Shown here in pieces: positions 24,512 through 33,572 of a stretch of 64,000 nt of DNA; the first letter of the stretch is position 1; each line of letters opens with the position of its first letter. The notes beneath the pieces are model-generated. The model had not been told where the DNA came from. It did not search any database and saw nothing but the letters and a program-made list of their open reading frames with translations. The position numbers were made by a program, and so were the translations under genes. The stretch comes from Brucella sp. BE17 (GTDB taxonomy: Bacteria; Pseudomonadota; Alphaproteobacteria; Rhizobiales; Rhizobiaceae): the NCBI RefSeq assembly GCF_039545455.1, contig NZ_CP154467.1, positions 1,364,001-1,428,000 on the forward strand. Direction: 5' to 3'.

Positions 24512-25588
24512 TCAAGCTGCGGGCTTGGTATTCTCTGCCTCTAGCTGCTGTTCATGGCGCAGCAGCATGCCATAAAGATCACGCGGTTCATCGGGATCGG
24601 CCAGCAGATCAAGCTGTTGGTAAAATCCCGTATCCTTTAGCTTGTCACGGACATAGCGCAGTGCCGAAAAATCTTCCGTTGCAAAACCAACTGAGTCGAA
24701 CAAGGTGATCTGACGCGGATCCTTGCGGCCTTCCATCTTTCCGGTAATGACTTCCCAAAGCTCATTAACCGGATAGTCTTCCGGCAATTGCTGGATTTCG
24801 CCCTCAATGCGCGTTTGCGGCGGATACTCGACAAAAATATCCGAGCGACGCAGAATATCACCGTGCAATTCGGTTTTGCCGGGGCAATCGCCACCGACCG
24901 CGTTGATATGCACACCGGCACCGACCATATTATCGGTCAGAATCGTGGCATTTGCCTTGTCCGCGGTGACAGTCGTGATGATATCAGCCCCTTCAACGGC
25001 CTCTTCGACGCTCTTGCAAGCCACGATGTCCAAGCCTGCATCCGCAAGATTGCGGATGCATTTTGCTGTCGCCTGCGGATCGATATCGTAAAGACGCAAT
25101 TTATCGACGCCCAGCAACGCCTTGAAGGCCAGCGCCTGAAATTCGCTTTGTGCGCCATTGCCGATAATGGCCATGGTGCGTGCACCCTTGGGGGCCAGAT
25201 GCTTTGCAGCGACTGCCGATGTTGCAGCCGTACGCAGGGCGGTCAAAATTGTCATCTCGGTCAAAAGCATCGGATAACCGCTGCCGACATCCGAAAGCAC
25301 GCCAAATGCGGTTACGGTCTGAAGCCCTTCACGGGTATTTTTGGGATGGCCGTTGACATATTTGAAGCCGTAGAGCGTGCCGTCGCTGGTGGGCATCAAT
25401 TCAATGACGCCCTCATCAGAATGCGAGGCCACGCGCGGCGTCTTGTCGAAACTCTCCCAACGATGGAAGTCTTCTTCCACATAGGCGGCAAGTTCCTTGA
25501 GGAACGTCTCGACGCCGACCGAAAGGACCAGTTTCATCATGTGATCGACACTGACGAAAGGCACGATATTCAGGTTAGGCTGGGTCAT
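24512..25588 (-). CDS. ocd: Ornithine cyclodeaminase
   Basis: 358 residues. The NAD-binding site reads MAIIGNGAQSEFQALAF, and DIITTVTADKANATIL and GVHINAVGGDCPGKTEL are the family motifs around the catalytic Asp. The fold is that of the mu-crystallin/ornithine cyclodeaminase family. It turns ornithine to proline with release of ammonia. It lies 8 bases after the arginase gene, so the operon converts arginine to ornithine and then proline, as in rhizobia and Ochrobactrum. Control is likely by the divergent Lrp-type gene. Confidence 0.93.
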   Translation of the reverse strand: MTQPNLNIVPFVSVDHMMKLVLSVGVETFLKELAAYVEEDFHRWESFDKTPRVASHSDEGVIELMPTSDGTLYGFKYVNGHPKNTREGLQTVTAFGVLSDVGSGYPMLLTEMTILTALRTAATSAVAAKHLAPKGARTMAIIGNGAQSEFQALAFKALLGVDKLRLYDIDPQATAKCIRNLADAGLDIVACKSVEEAVEGADIITTVTADKANATILTDNMVGAGVHINAVGGDCPGKTELHGDILRRSDIFVEYPPQTRIEGEIQQLPEDYPVNELWEVITGKMEGRKDPRQITLFDSVGFATEDFSALRYVRDKLKDTGFYQQLDLLADPDEPRDLYGMLLRHEQQLEAENTKPAA

Positions 25589-25596
25589 ATTGGCTC

Positions 25597-26517
25597 CTAA
25601 TAGCTGCGTGTCGGGCGATCCATGACGCTGCGGCCAAGCAGGCTCGCCATCAGGTCCACCATGACCGTCGCGGTGCGCCCGCGCTCATCAAGAAACGGGT
25701 TGAGTTCCACAAGATCGAGGCTTGTCACAAGTTGGCTATCGTGCAGCATTTCCATAATCAGATGCGCTTCGCGGAAAGTCGCGCCACCCGGCACCGTTGT
25801 GCCAACGGCAGGAGCGACCGATGGATCCAGAAAATCGACGTCAAGGCTGACGTGCAGAAGACCATTCTCGCTTTTCACGCGATCCAGAAAACGCCGCAAA
25901 AGTGCGGCAACGCCATGCTCATCGATCAGGCGCATATCGAAAACCGAAACCTTGGTTTTCTGGATCGCCAGACGCTCGGCTGGATCGACACTGCGAATGC
26001 CCATCATGCACACATTTTGCGGGTCAATAGCAGCAGCAAGCGGTGGAAAATAGCCTTCAAAACCTTTCTGGCCGGTATAATAGGCGACAGGTGTGCCATG
26101 CAGATTGCCGCTATCGGTCGTTTCCAAGGTGTGAAAATCCGTATGCGCATCAAGCCAGAGAACAAATTGCTTACGGCCTTTTTCAGCAGCCCGGCGCGCA
26201 ATGCCCGGAACGGTGCCTGCAGCCAGCAAATGATCGCCGCCGAGAAAGATCGGAAACCCATCCGCGCTTTCGCGATAGGCGGCTTCGCTAATGGCCTCGA
26301 TCCAGGCAACCGCATCAGGAAGCGCCTTGATTGTCGCATTGGGGTGACTGGAGGGCCGCTTTGGCGCAGGCGACAGATTGCCGAGGTCGCTATAGCTATG
26401 GCCCAGCTCACGAATGGCATCCGCTATACCGGCAGCGCGATAGCCGTCCGGCCCCATATTGCAGCCAAGACGACCTGTTCCTTCCTGAACCGGCAATCCC
26501 AAAATCTTGCAGTGCAT
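25597..26517 (-). CDS. rocF: Arginase
   Basis: 306 residues from MHCKILGLPV (26517), with AAGGAG 9 bases upstream. The ureohydrolase Mn-binding motifs are FLGGDHLLA, LWLDAHTDFHT and SLDVDFLDPSVAPAVGT, and the C-terminal SLDLVELNPFLDERGRTA is also conserved. It hydrolyses arginine to ornithine and urea. First gene of arginase-ocd, divergent from an Lrp/AsnC regulator across 132 bases. An agmatinase is less likely given the length and motif order. Confidence 0.93.
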   Translation of the reverse strand: MHCKILGLPVQEGTGRLGCNMGPDGYRAAGIADAIRELGHSYSDLGNLSPAPKRPSSHPNATIKALPDAVAWIEAISEAAYRESADGFPIFLGGDHLLAAGTVPGIARRAAEKGRKQFVLWLDAHTDFHTLETTDSGNLHGTPVAYYTGQKGFEGYFPPLAAAIDPQNVCMMGIRSVDPAERLAIQKTKVSVFDMRLIDEHGVAALLRRFLDRVKSENGLLHVSLDVDFLDPSVAPAVGTTVPGGATFREAHLIMEMLHDSQLVTSLDLVELNPFLDERGRTATVMVDLMASLLGRSVMDRPTRSY

Positions 26518-26612
26518 CAAAGGCATCTCCTTTTGAACCCTTCTCCCAAGATTGAACATTTGTGCTTGGCGATGTGAACCATACGGATTGGCAAATATAT
26601 CGTAGTGCTTTA

Positions 26613-26641
26613 TCAAATTGCCAGATTTGGCTCTCAAATTG
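26613..26641. promoter_or_regulatory. Lrp-type direct repeats between arginase and its regulator
   Basis: TCAAATTG occurs at 26613-26620 and at 26634-26641, start to start 21 bases (two helical turns). Between them lies the dyad CCAGATTTGG. This lies just before the regulator's GGAGG, so it could serve autorepression and arginase induction. Confidence 0.45.
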
Positions 26642-26649
26642 GAGGACGC

Positions 26650-27087
26650 ATGGACGAGCTAGACGAAAAACTGATTACGCTCCTGCGCCACAACGGTCGC
26701 CGCAGCATATCCGATATTGCGCTGGATATGGGTGTATCACGGGCAACCGTGCGTGCGCGCATGGAGCGTCTCGAGCGCTCGGGCGATATTCTCGGCTATA
26801 CGGTGATTTTACGCTCTGACGCCGTAGACCTGCCGGTTCGCGGCATCATGATGATTGAAATCGAAGGCCATGTCGCCGACCGTGTGGTCAAATCGCTGGG
26901 CGGATTTTCCGAAATATCGGCCGTTCATACGACCAATGGCCGCTTTGACCTGATAGTCGAACTGGGCGCGGCAACGCTTGCCGATCTGGACGCCGTGTTG
27001 CGGCGCATTCGCCTTGTACCCGGCATCAAGGCCAGCGAAACCAATCTTTTGCTTGCCACACCACGCTCGACCAAAGCCCGGCTCTGA
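26650..27087 (+). CDS. Lrp/AsnC-family regulator of the arginase-ocd operon
   Basis: 145 residues from the ATG at 26650, with GGAGG 6 bases upstream. Helix-turn-helix RRSISDIALDMGVSRATVRARM, then an RAM-type effector domain with VRGIMMIEIEGHVADRVVKSLGG and GRFDLIVELGA. Divergence from arginase-ocd argues that it senses arginine or ornithine and controls them, as related proteins do in Agrobacterium and Rhizobium. Followed by a terminator shared with nemA. Confidence 0.88.
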   Translation: MDELDEKLITLLRHNGRRSISDIALDMGVSRATVRARMERLERSGDILGYTVILRSDAVDLPVRGIMMIEIEGHVADRVVKSLGGFSEISAVHTTNGRFDLIVELGAATLADLDAVLRRIRLVPGIKASETNLLLATPRSTKARL

Positions 27088-27095
27088 GCCGTCAA

Positions 27096-27118
27096 AAAGC
27101 CGGGAAGACCCCGGCTTT
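27096..27118. terminator. Bidirectional terminator between lrp and nemA
   Basis: AAAGCCGGG (27096-27104), loop AAGAC, CCCGGCTTT (27110-27118). Confidence 0.85.
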
Positions 27119-27140
27119 CATTGGTTAGGATGTATTGTCT

Positions 27141-28256
27141 TCAGGCAAGCGTCGGATAATCCGTATATCCTTTCGCACCACCACCATAAAGATTATCCTG
27201 GTCAAGCTCGTTGAGCGGGGCATTCTCCTTGAGACGAAGTACCAGATCAGGATTGGAAATAAACGGCTTGCCGAATGCTACAAGATCGGCACGTCCGCTT
27301 GCGACTGCATCTTCCGCCAACGCACGATCATAGCCGTTATTGACCATCCATTGAGCTTTGCCGCCCGCATCGCGATAAACCTGCTTCAACCGCGCATAAT
27401 CGAAAGGTGCCGCACCCTGCTGGAAGTCGCGTGCGCCACCCGTGGCCCCTTCGATGATGTGAATATAGGCCAATCCATAGGCGGCCAGCTTTTCAACGAC
27501 ATAATCAAACAGAGGCTGTGGATCGGAATCAGATGCATCATTTGCCGGCGTTACCGGCGACAGGCGAATGCCAACCTTGCTGCCATCAACAGCCTTGGTC
27601 ACAGCTTCAACGACCTCACCCAAAAAACGGACGCGATTTTCGATCGAACCGCCATATTCGTCGCTGCGGTGATTACAGCCCGAACGGAGAAACTGGTCGA
27701 TCAGATATCCATTGGCGGCATGAATTTCCACGCCGTCAAAACCTGCAACCTCTACCGCATCCTTGGCCGCTTTGGCATAGGTGGCAATGATCTCCGGCAA
27801 TTCACTCTTTTCCAGCGCCCGCGGCTCGGATGTCGGTACAAATTCGCCGGTACCGTCAGGTTTGACCAGATAGGTCTTGGATTTCGCCGTAATCGCCGAG
27901 GGCGCAACCGGTTTGCCCCCATTGGGCTGGAGACTATTATGCGAGATACGCCCCACATGCCACATTTGTGCGAACATATGCCCACCCGCCTTGTGCACAG
28001 CATCGGTCACGCGCTTCCATCCGGCAAGCTGTTCCGGCTCATAAAGGCCCGGCACATCGGCATATCCTTGCCCCTGATGACTGATGGGGGTTGCCTCGCT
28101 GATGATCAGCCCTGCACTGGCGCGCTGCTCGTAATAGGTGACATTGAGGTCGTTCGGTACAGCACGCGGCGAACGATTACGTGTCAACGGTGCCATGACA
28201 ATGCGGCTGGCAAGCTTGATATCGCCGACTGATACAGGATCAAAAAGTGTGTCCAT
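27141..28256 (-). CDS. nemA: Old-yellow-enzyme flavin reductase, NemA-like
   Basis: 371 residues. FMN-binding TIM barrel with MAPLTRNRSP near residue 21, active-site region MWHVGRISH, EIHAANGYLIDQFL and RSDEYGGSIENR, and a C-terminal GKPFISNPDLVLRL. These are class I OYE signatures. Such NADPH enzymes reduce activated alkenes, nitro-esters and N-ethylmaleimide, and in NemA are part of the defence against electrophiles. It follows an ArsR-family gene by 29 bases, so it is probably the regulated partner. Confidence 0.93.
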   Translation of the reverse strand: MDTLFDPVSVGDIKLASRIVMAPLTRNRSPRAVPNDLNVTYYEQRASAGLIISEATPISHQGQGYADVPGLYEPEQLAGWKRVTDAVHKAGGHMFAQMWHVGRISHNSLQPNGGKPVAPSAITAKSKTYLVKPDGTGEFVPTSEPRALEKSELPEIIATYAKAAKDAVEVAGFDGVEIHAANGYLIDQFLRSGCNHRSDEYGGSIENRVRFLGEVVEAVTKAVDGSKVGIRLSPVTPANDASDSDPQPLFDYVVEKLAAYGLAYIHIIEGATGGARDFQQGAAPFDYARLKQVYRDAGGKAQWMVNNGYDRALAEDAVASGRADLVAFGKPFISNPDLVLRLKENAPLNELDQDNLYGGGAKGYTDYPTLA

Positions 28257-28285
28257 AAAAGTCTATCCTTCAGGTTTGAAAAGGT

Positions 28286-28594
28286 TCAGAGTTCAGACAG
28301 CGCCTTCAAAAAGGCCGCTATGGCCTCCTCGTCACGCTTATAAAAAGTCCATTGCCCGACACGGGCGGGCACGATCAGCCCCACCTTGGTCAGAACGGAT
28401 AAATGCGCTGATACGGTCGATTGAGAGAGACCACACCGCTCGAATTGCCCTGCGCAGACACCCATTTCTAAAGAGATGTGCTGGGTAGAAAAATGCTTTT
28501 CCGGCTCCTTGAGCCAGCTCAGAATTTCAAGACGAACGGGATTGGCGAGTGCCTTAAATATCTCTTCCAGATTACTGGCCAAAGCCTGTTGCAT
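28286..28594 (-). CDS. ArsR-family regulator of nemA
   Basis: 102 residues from the ATG at 28594 (GAGG 8 bases upstream); a TTG eight codons earlier is also open. The winged helix includes ALANPVRLEILSWLKE and LSQSTVSAHLSVLTKVGL. Two cysteines, in GVCAGQF and ERCGLSQ, sit just before the recognition helix, where they could bind metal or sense electrophiles. This would suit a NemA-type gene, though the pairing is inferred. It heads the operon with nemA. An inverted ATATCG repeat lies upstream at 28621. Confidence 0.85.
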   Translation of the reverse strand: MQQALASNLEEIFKALANPVRLEILSWLKEPEKHFSTQHISLEMGVCAGQFERCGLSQSTVSAHLSVLTKVGLIVPARVGQWTFYKRDEEAIAAFLKALSEL

Positions 28595-28620
28595 CGCACG
28601 CACCTCGCGGACCTTCAAAC

Positions 28621-28648
28621 ATATCGTATTTTCTCGATATAAATATCG
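28621..28648. promoter_or_regulatory. Operator-like inverted repeat upstream of the arsR-nemA operon
   Basis: ATATCG (28621-28626), 8 bases, CGATAT (28635-28640), then a further ATATCG at 28643-28648. The AT-rich 6-bp arms fit ArsR/SmtB operators. Confidence 0.5.
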
Positions 28649-28800
28649 CTGACACCCGATTTAAAAAGGGCCAACGCATTCACATAGACGTGACTCTTAG
28701 AAAAACCAGCTTTCCTGTGGACGATTGTTCCCATCTTGATTGCTCTGAAAATGCATCCGACTATGTATGGTCAACGGACGATCAATGAACTGGGAAAAAC

Positions 28801-31104
28801 ATGGCGGACGACACAAAACGCATTGCAGCGATCATTGCGGCGGAAATCAACGCAAAGCCGGAACAGGCATCGGCTGCCATTGGCCTGCTCGATGAAGGCG
28901 CAACGGTGCCTTTCGTTGCGCGCTACCGCAAGGAAGTCACTGGCGGACTGGACGACACGCAATTGCGCCTGCTTTCCGAACGCCTGAGCTATCTGCGCGA
29001 ACTCGAAGCACGTCGCAGCTCCATTCTGGAAACCATCCGCGGACAGGACAAGCTTACCCCAGAACTTGAACTCAAAATTGCAGGCGTCAGCACCAAGGCG
29101 GAACTGGAAGATCTTTATCTCCCTTATAAGCCCAAACGCCGGACCCGCGCGGAAATCGCCCGCGAGCGTGGTCTTGGTCCTCTCGCTGAAGCAATCCTTT
29201 CAGATCGCACTCTCGTGCCATCTGAAATCGCGGCGCAATATGTGACGGACGAAGTGGCGGATGTGAAATCTGCACTCGACGGCACCCGCGACATCATTGC
29301 CGAGGGCTTTGCGGAAAATGCCGAATTGCTCAAAACCCTGCGCAACCATCTCAAGGACAAAGCCGTGCTGCGCTCACGCGTTGTCGATGGAAAGCAAGAA
29401 GCTGGCGCAAAATTCTCCGACTATTTCGACCATGCCGAGCGCTGGGCGACAGTCGCGGGTCACCGTGCGCTGGCCATGCTGCGCGGGCGCAACGAGGATT
29501 TTTTGTCGCTCGATATTGAAGCGGATGCCGACGACACCTCACCCGTCAAACCCGTCGAGCGGAAAATTGCAGCCAGCTATGCTATCGGCGCGACCTTGCC
29601 CGGCGACCGCTGGCTGATGGAGGTTGCTGGCTGGGCATGGCGGGTGAAACTCTCGCTGTCTCTCTCGCTCGATCTGATGCGCGAATTGCGCGAGCGGGCG
29701 GAAGAAGAAGCGATCAACGTCTTTGCCCGTAATCTGAAAGACCTGCTTCTGGCAGCCCCCGCAGGCTCGCGCGCCACCATGGGGCTTGATCCGGGCATTC
29801 GCACCGGCGTGAAGGTTGCCGTGATCGACGGCACCGGCAAGCTTCTCGACACGACGACCGTCTATCCCTTCCCGCCCAAAAACGATGTGCGCGGCACACA
29901 AGCCGCGCTTGCAAGTCTGGTCGCCAAACACAAGATCGAGTTGATCGCCATTGGCAACGGCACCGGAAGCCGCGAAACCGAGCGTCTTGTCATCGATATG
30001 CTTTCCGACATGCCCGCACCCAAACCGCTAAAAGTCATCGTCTCGGAAGCAGGCGCATCGGTCTATTCGGCATCTGAAGCGGCGGCGGCGGAGTTTCCGC
30101 AACTCGATGTGTCGCTGCGCGGTGCCGTCTCCATCGCGCGGCGCCTTCAGGATCCTTTGGCGGAACTCGTCAAAATCGAACCGAAATCCATCGGTGTCGG
30201 GCAATATCAGCACGATGTCGATCAGGTGCGGCTGGCCCGCATGCTGGATGCTGTGGTGGAAGATGCGGTGAATGCCGTTGGCGTTGACCTCAACACCGCT
30301 TCCGCTTCGCTTTTGGCGCGGGTTTCAGGCCTTGGTGCCTCGCTTGCAGAAGCCATCGTCGCGCACCGCGATGAAACGGGCGCGTTCAAAAACCGCAGGC
30401 AACTTTTGAAAGTCGCGCGTCTTGGCAACCGCACCTTCGAGCAATGCGCAGGCTTTTTGCGCATTGCGGGCGGCACCGAGCCGCTCGACGCCTCTTCCGT
30501 GCACCCGGAAGCCTATGGCGTGGCAAAAAAGATTGTCGCGGCCTGCGGTCGCGATGTGCGCAGCCTGATGGGCGATAGTGCCGCCTTGAAGGCGCTCGAT
30601 CCACGTGTCTTCGTCGATGAACGCTTTGGTCTGCCGACCGTACGCGACATTATTGCAGAACTCGACAAGCCCGGTCGCGATCCGCGCCCGGAATTCAAGA
30701 CCGCGACATTTGCCGATGGCATTGACGATATCAAGGATTTAAAGCCCGGCATGATGCTGGAAGGTACGGTGACAAATGTCGCAGCTTTCGGCGCTTTCGT
30801 GGATATCGGCGTGCATCAGGATGGTCTCGTTCATGTCTCGCAACTGGCCGATCGTTTCGTCAAAGACCCGCATGAAGTGGTCAAAGCAGGCGATGTGGTG
30901 AAAGTGCGTGTGACGGAAATTGATGTGCCACGCAAACGCATCGGCCTTTCCATGCGCAAGGATAGCGGCGAAGCCCCTGCTCCACGCTCATCCTCGCCGC
31001 GCGACCAGCGTCCGGTCAAAAATTTCACACCACAGCGTAAAACCGAGCAACCCTCGACCGGCGGTTTCGGTGCGGCTTTACTCGAAGCCATGAAAAAGAA
31101 ATAG
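28801..31104 (+). CDS. tex: Transcription accessory protein Tex (S1 RNA-binding)
   Basis: 767 residues, the usual length. Domain order: N-terminal helical Tex domain ([22 protein letters not shown] near 32-53), a YqgF/RNase H-like domain at about 325-450 ([16 protein letters not shown]), helix-hairpin-helix motifs at about 490-560 ([19 protein letters not shown]), and an S1 domain near 645-715 ([29 protein letters not shown]). The C-tail is Ser/Pro/Arg-rich. Tex is a nucleic acid-binding protein affecting transcription and virulence gene expression in several bacteria. Monocistronic with a strong terminator. Confidence 0.96.
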   Translation: MADDTKRIAAIIAAEINAKPEQASAAIGLLDEGATVPFVARYRKEVTGGLDDTQLRLLSERLSYLRELEARRSSILETIRGQDKLTPELELKIAGVSTKAELEDLYLPYKPKRRTRAEIARERGLGPLAEAILSDRTLVPSEIAAQYVTDEVADVKSALDGTRDIIAEGFAENAELLKTLRNHLKDKAVLRSRVVDGKQEAGAKFSDYFDHAERWATVAGHRALAMLRGRNEDFLSLDIEADADDTSPVKPVERKIAASYAIGATLPGDRWLMEVAGWAWRVKLSLSLSLDLMRELRERAEEEAINVFARNLKDLLLAAPAGSRATMGLDPGIRTGVKVAVIDGTGKLLDTTTVYPFPPKNDVRGTQAALASLVAKHKIELIAIGNGTGSRETERLVIDMLSDMPAPKPLKVIVSEAGASVYSASEAAAAEFPQLDVSLRGAVSIARRLQDPLAELVKIEPKSIGVGQYQHDVDQVRLARMLDAVVEDAVNAVGVDLNTASASLLARVSGLGASLAEAIVAHRDETGAFKNRRQLLKVARLGNRTFEQCAGFLRIAGGTEPLDASSVHPEAYGVAKKIVAACGRDVRSLMGDSAALKALDPRVFVDERFGLPTVRDIIAELDKPGRDPRPEFKTATFADGIDDIKDLKPGMMLEGTVTNVAAFGAFVDIGVHQDGLVHVSQLADRFVKDPHEVVKAGDVVKVRVTEIDVPRKRIGLSMRKDSGEAPAPRSSSPRDQRPVKNFTPQRKTEQPSTGGFGAALLEAMKKK

Positions 31105-31108
31105 ATAC

Positions 31109-31135
31109 AAAAAGCCCGGAAATACCGGGCTTTTT
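31109..31135. terminator. Bidirectional terminator between tex and amaA
   Basis: AAAAAGCCCGG (31109-31119), loop AAATA, CCGGGCTTTTT (31125-31135), flanked by A and T runs. Confidence 0.9.
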
Positions 31136-31138
31136 TAA

Positions 31139-32422
31139 TCAGAGCAGCATATCAGCGATATGCGCCATCTGTGCGCCTGCCTCGTAATAGGCTTCGCGCA
31201 GGGGGCGGAAATTCTGCGCTTTGGGATCACGGACCGGCAGTGGAAGATCATCTTCCGCAATCTGGCCGGAAACAAGCTCTGCCAGCAATTTGCCAAAAAC
31301 GGTGCCCGGCGCGATGCCACGGCCATTATAGCCGGAGAAGCCCACGACATTGCGGGCAAGACGATGAAATTTCGGCAGACTGTCATCGGTCATGCCGATC
31401 TTACCATACCATTCATGTTCGAATTCCACCGCGCCCAAAGCTGGAAACAGCCGCCTGAGAGCCTTCTTCGCCCATGCCCGATGAACGGCAGCCCCCGTAT
31501 TGCGCAAAGCACCAACGCTGCCGAACACCAGTCGACCTTGCTGATCGAAGCGGAATGAGGACAGCACTTCCCTGGTGTCCCATGCACCCTGTCGCTCCGG
31601 CAGGATGCTTTTGCGCAAGTTATCGGACAGCGGCCTGGTCGCCATGTTGAAATAGGGCAGATGCACGAGCTCCGCACGCACTTCAACCCATGGCACATTG
31701 GTATAGGCATTGGTCGCAACCACGACCCAGTCAGCCACAACAGAGCCATTGGCGGTCTTGACCCGCCATTTGCCGTTGTGTTCCTCGGCCCCGATCACCG
31801 GGCTTGATGTAAAGATTTCCGCTCCCGCAACAAGCGCTGCATGCGCCAGTCCGCGCACATAGGCGAGCGGCTGGATGGTGCCTGCGCGCAGATCGAGCAG
31901 CGATCCGGCATAGGCACCCGTTCCGACCTTGGCTTGCGTTTCCTTCGCATCGAGCAGTTTGACATTGGCCCCACGCGGCGCCCATTGCGCATGGCGATCT
32001 TCGAGTTCCTTCAAGCCTTTGTCACCCACAGCACAATGCAGCGTGCCCTGTCTTTCGACTTCGCAGGCGATCTTGTGCTTTTCAATCAGATCAAAAACCA
32101 GTTGCGGCGCATTGCCGAGCACATCGAGCAGGCGGTCACCGTATATTTCACCCAAGACGTCGGCAAGATCGTCGGGCATCACCCACATGCCTGCATTGAC
32201 CAGACCGACATTGCGACCCGATCCGCCATAGCCGATCTCCATCCCTTCGAGCACGATTGCTTTCACGCTTTTTTGCGCCAGATGCAGTGCTGTCGAAAGA
32301 CCGGTAAAACCGCCGCCGACAATGACCACATCCACCACCTTCTCACCGTTCAGCGTGAAGGTGGTCGGAGCGGCGGGCGCAGTCTTTTCCCAAAGGCCGT
32401 GGGAGCGTGGATCGTTGAGCAT
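31139..32422 (-). CDS. amaA: FAD-dependent amine oxidase, probably L-pipecolate oxidase
   Basis: 427 residues from the ATG at 32422 (a TTG two codons earlier is also possible). The FAD motif is VVIVGGGFTGLSTALHLA near residues 31-48; IGYGGSGRNVGLVNAG and the C-terminal GFSGYNGRGIAPGTVFGKLLAELV are typical of DAO-type enzymes such as PuuB, DadA and AmaA. A LysR gene and an antiquitin-type dehydrogenase lie next to it. This is the amaR/amaA/amaB arrangement in which L-pipecolate from lysine is oxidised to piperideine-6-carboxylate. A gamma-glutamylputrescine oxidase role is the main alternative. Confidence 0.85.
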   Translation of the reverse strand: MLNDPRSHGLWEKTAPAAPTTFTLNGEKVVDVVIVGGGFTGLSTALHLAQKSVKAIVLEGMEIGYGGSGRNVGLVNAGMWVMPDDLADVLGEIYGDRLLDVLGNAPQLVFDLIEKHKIACEVERQGTLHCAVGDKGLKELEDRHAQWAPRGANVKLLDAKETQAKVGTGAYAGSLLDLRAGTIQPLAYVRGLAHAALVAGAEIFTSSPVIGAEEHNGKWRVKTANGSVVADWVVVATNAYTNVPWVEVRAELVHLPYFNMATRPLSDNLRKSILPERQGAWDTREVLSSFRFDQQGRLVFGSVGALRNTGAAVHRAWAKKALRRLFPALGAVEFEHEWYGKIGMTDDSLPKFHRLARNVVGFSGYNGRGIAPGTVFGKLLAELVSGQIAEDDLPLPVRDPKAQNFRPLREAYYEAGAQMAHIADMLL

Positions 32423-32516
32423 GGGCAACCACTTTTAAAACAGGGACCGATCATTTCGGCATTGCACTATTTCATGCACGCACCCATGTCTTTGACAGCA
32501 ATATTTTGGCAACAAA

Positions 32517-33449
32517 TCATGCCGGTTCGGAATGAACGAGGCTTGAATAGTTCGTATTGCCGACCTGTCCGGCAATCCACTGGCAGAAAACCTGCGTCAG
32601 CGGGTTTTCGAGTTTACCATCGGGTACGACCAGATAATAATCATTTTCGGTGCGCATCGGCTTTTCGAACAAAAGCCGCAAATCGCCACTGCGCAGTTCC
32701 CGTTCAATCAGATAAAGCGGCAGCAGCGCTATGCCGAGGCTTGCCAGAGCCGCTTCTATCACCATGGAAAACTGATCGAAACGATGACCGCGATAGGCCG
32801 TCTGCCCCTCGACGCCGCAGCTTTCGAACCATTGCGCCCACATTTTGGGTCGGGTGGCGAGATGCAGAAGCACTTCGCCCTCAAGTGCTTCCGGGTCTGA
32901 TGGGCGACGGTTCTCCAGAAATGCCGGGCTTGCCACCGGAACCACCACTTCACTGCACAGATAGGTGCAGCTCGCATGCGCCCAGACCGGCTGACCATAA
33001 TGAATGGCCAGATCAAAAGGCTGTTCCTCGAAATCAAACACGCCCGAGCGCGAGGCTACATTGAGCGCGATACCCGGATGCTTTGCCACAAAATCGGGAA
33101 TGCGTGGCATCAGCCAGCGCGTGCCAAAGGTCGGAAGTGTGGCGACACTGAATGAAGATGTGGATTTCGCCGACGCCATGGCACGCAGCATAGTATCTTC
33201 GGTCTGATGAAGCAGGCGGCGCACTTCGGGCAGAAATTTTCGCCCCGCATCGGACAAAAGAATGCGCTGACGGATGCGTTCGAACAAGAGCACGCCAAGC
33301 TGGCTTTCCAGATCTTTGATCTGGCGGCTGACGGCACTCTGGGTGAGGCTGAGTTCATGGGCTGCCTGTGTGAAGCTGCCATGACGCGCCGCACATTCAA
33401 AAGCTTGCAGCGTGGCGATATCGGGGATCAATCTTCGGCTGAGCTTCAT
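32517..33449 (-). CDS. LysR-family regulator of the pipecolate pair
   Basis: 310 residues from MKLSRRLIPD (33449). The N-terminal helix-turn-helix is AARHGSFTQAAHELSLTQSAVSRQIKDLE, followed by a LysR substrate domain with the GcvA-like ending. Position between the oxidase and the dehydrogenase genes, and divergence from the latter over a 123-base gap with a large dyad, argue that it controls both. It resembles the GcvA group, in which the ligand is often an amino acid. Confidence 0.88.
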   Translation of the reverse strand: MKLSRRLIPDIATLQAFECAARHGSFTQAAHELSLTQSAVSRQIKDLESQLGVLLFERIRQRILLSDAGRKFLPEVRRLLHQTEDTMLRAMASAKSTSSFSVATLPTFGTRWLMPRIPDFVAKHPGIALNVASRSGVFDFEEQPFDLAIHYGQPVWAHASCTYLCSEVVVPVASPAFLENRRPSDPEALEGEVLLHLATRPKMWAQWFESCGVEGQTAYRGHRFDQFSMVIEAALASLGIALLPLYLIERELRSGDLRLLFEKPMRTENDYYLVVPDGKLENPLTQVFCQWIAGQVGNTNYSSLVHSEPA

Positions 33450-33497
33450 TCCAGTCTCGCATAAACATAGTTGCTTTCGTTGCGACCATAGCTGCAA

Positions 33498-33533
33498 GTG
33501 AGGTGATATGATACGTTTTCATCATAACCTCAC
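33498..33533. promoter_or_regulatory. Large dyad upstream of amaB and the lysR gene
   Basis: GTGAGGT-GA-TATGAT, 8 bases, ATCATA-ACCTCAC: left arm 33498-33512, right arm 33521-33533. The inner 6 and outer 7 bases match perfectly, with two extra bases on the left. It has the size of a LysR regulatory-binding site and lies 40-75 bases before amaB. Confidence 0.6.
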
Positions 33534-33572
33534 CCTGTTTTCGCAAAGCCGATTCAATCCCGGGAAGAAGCC

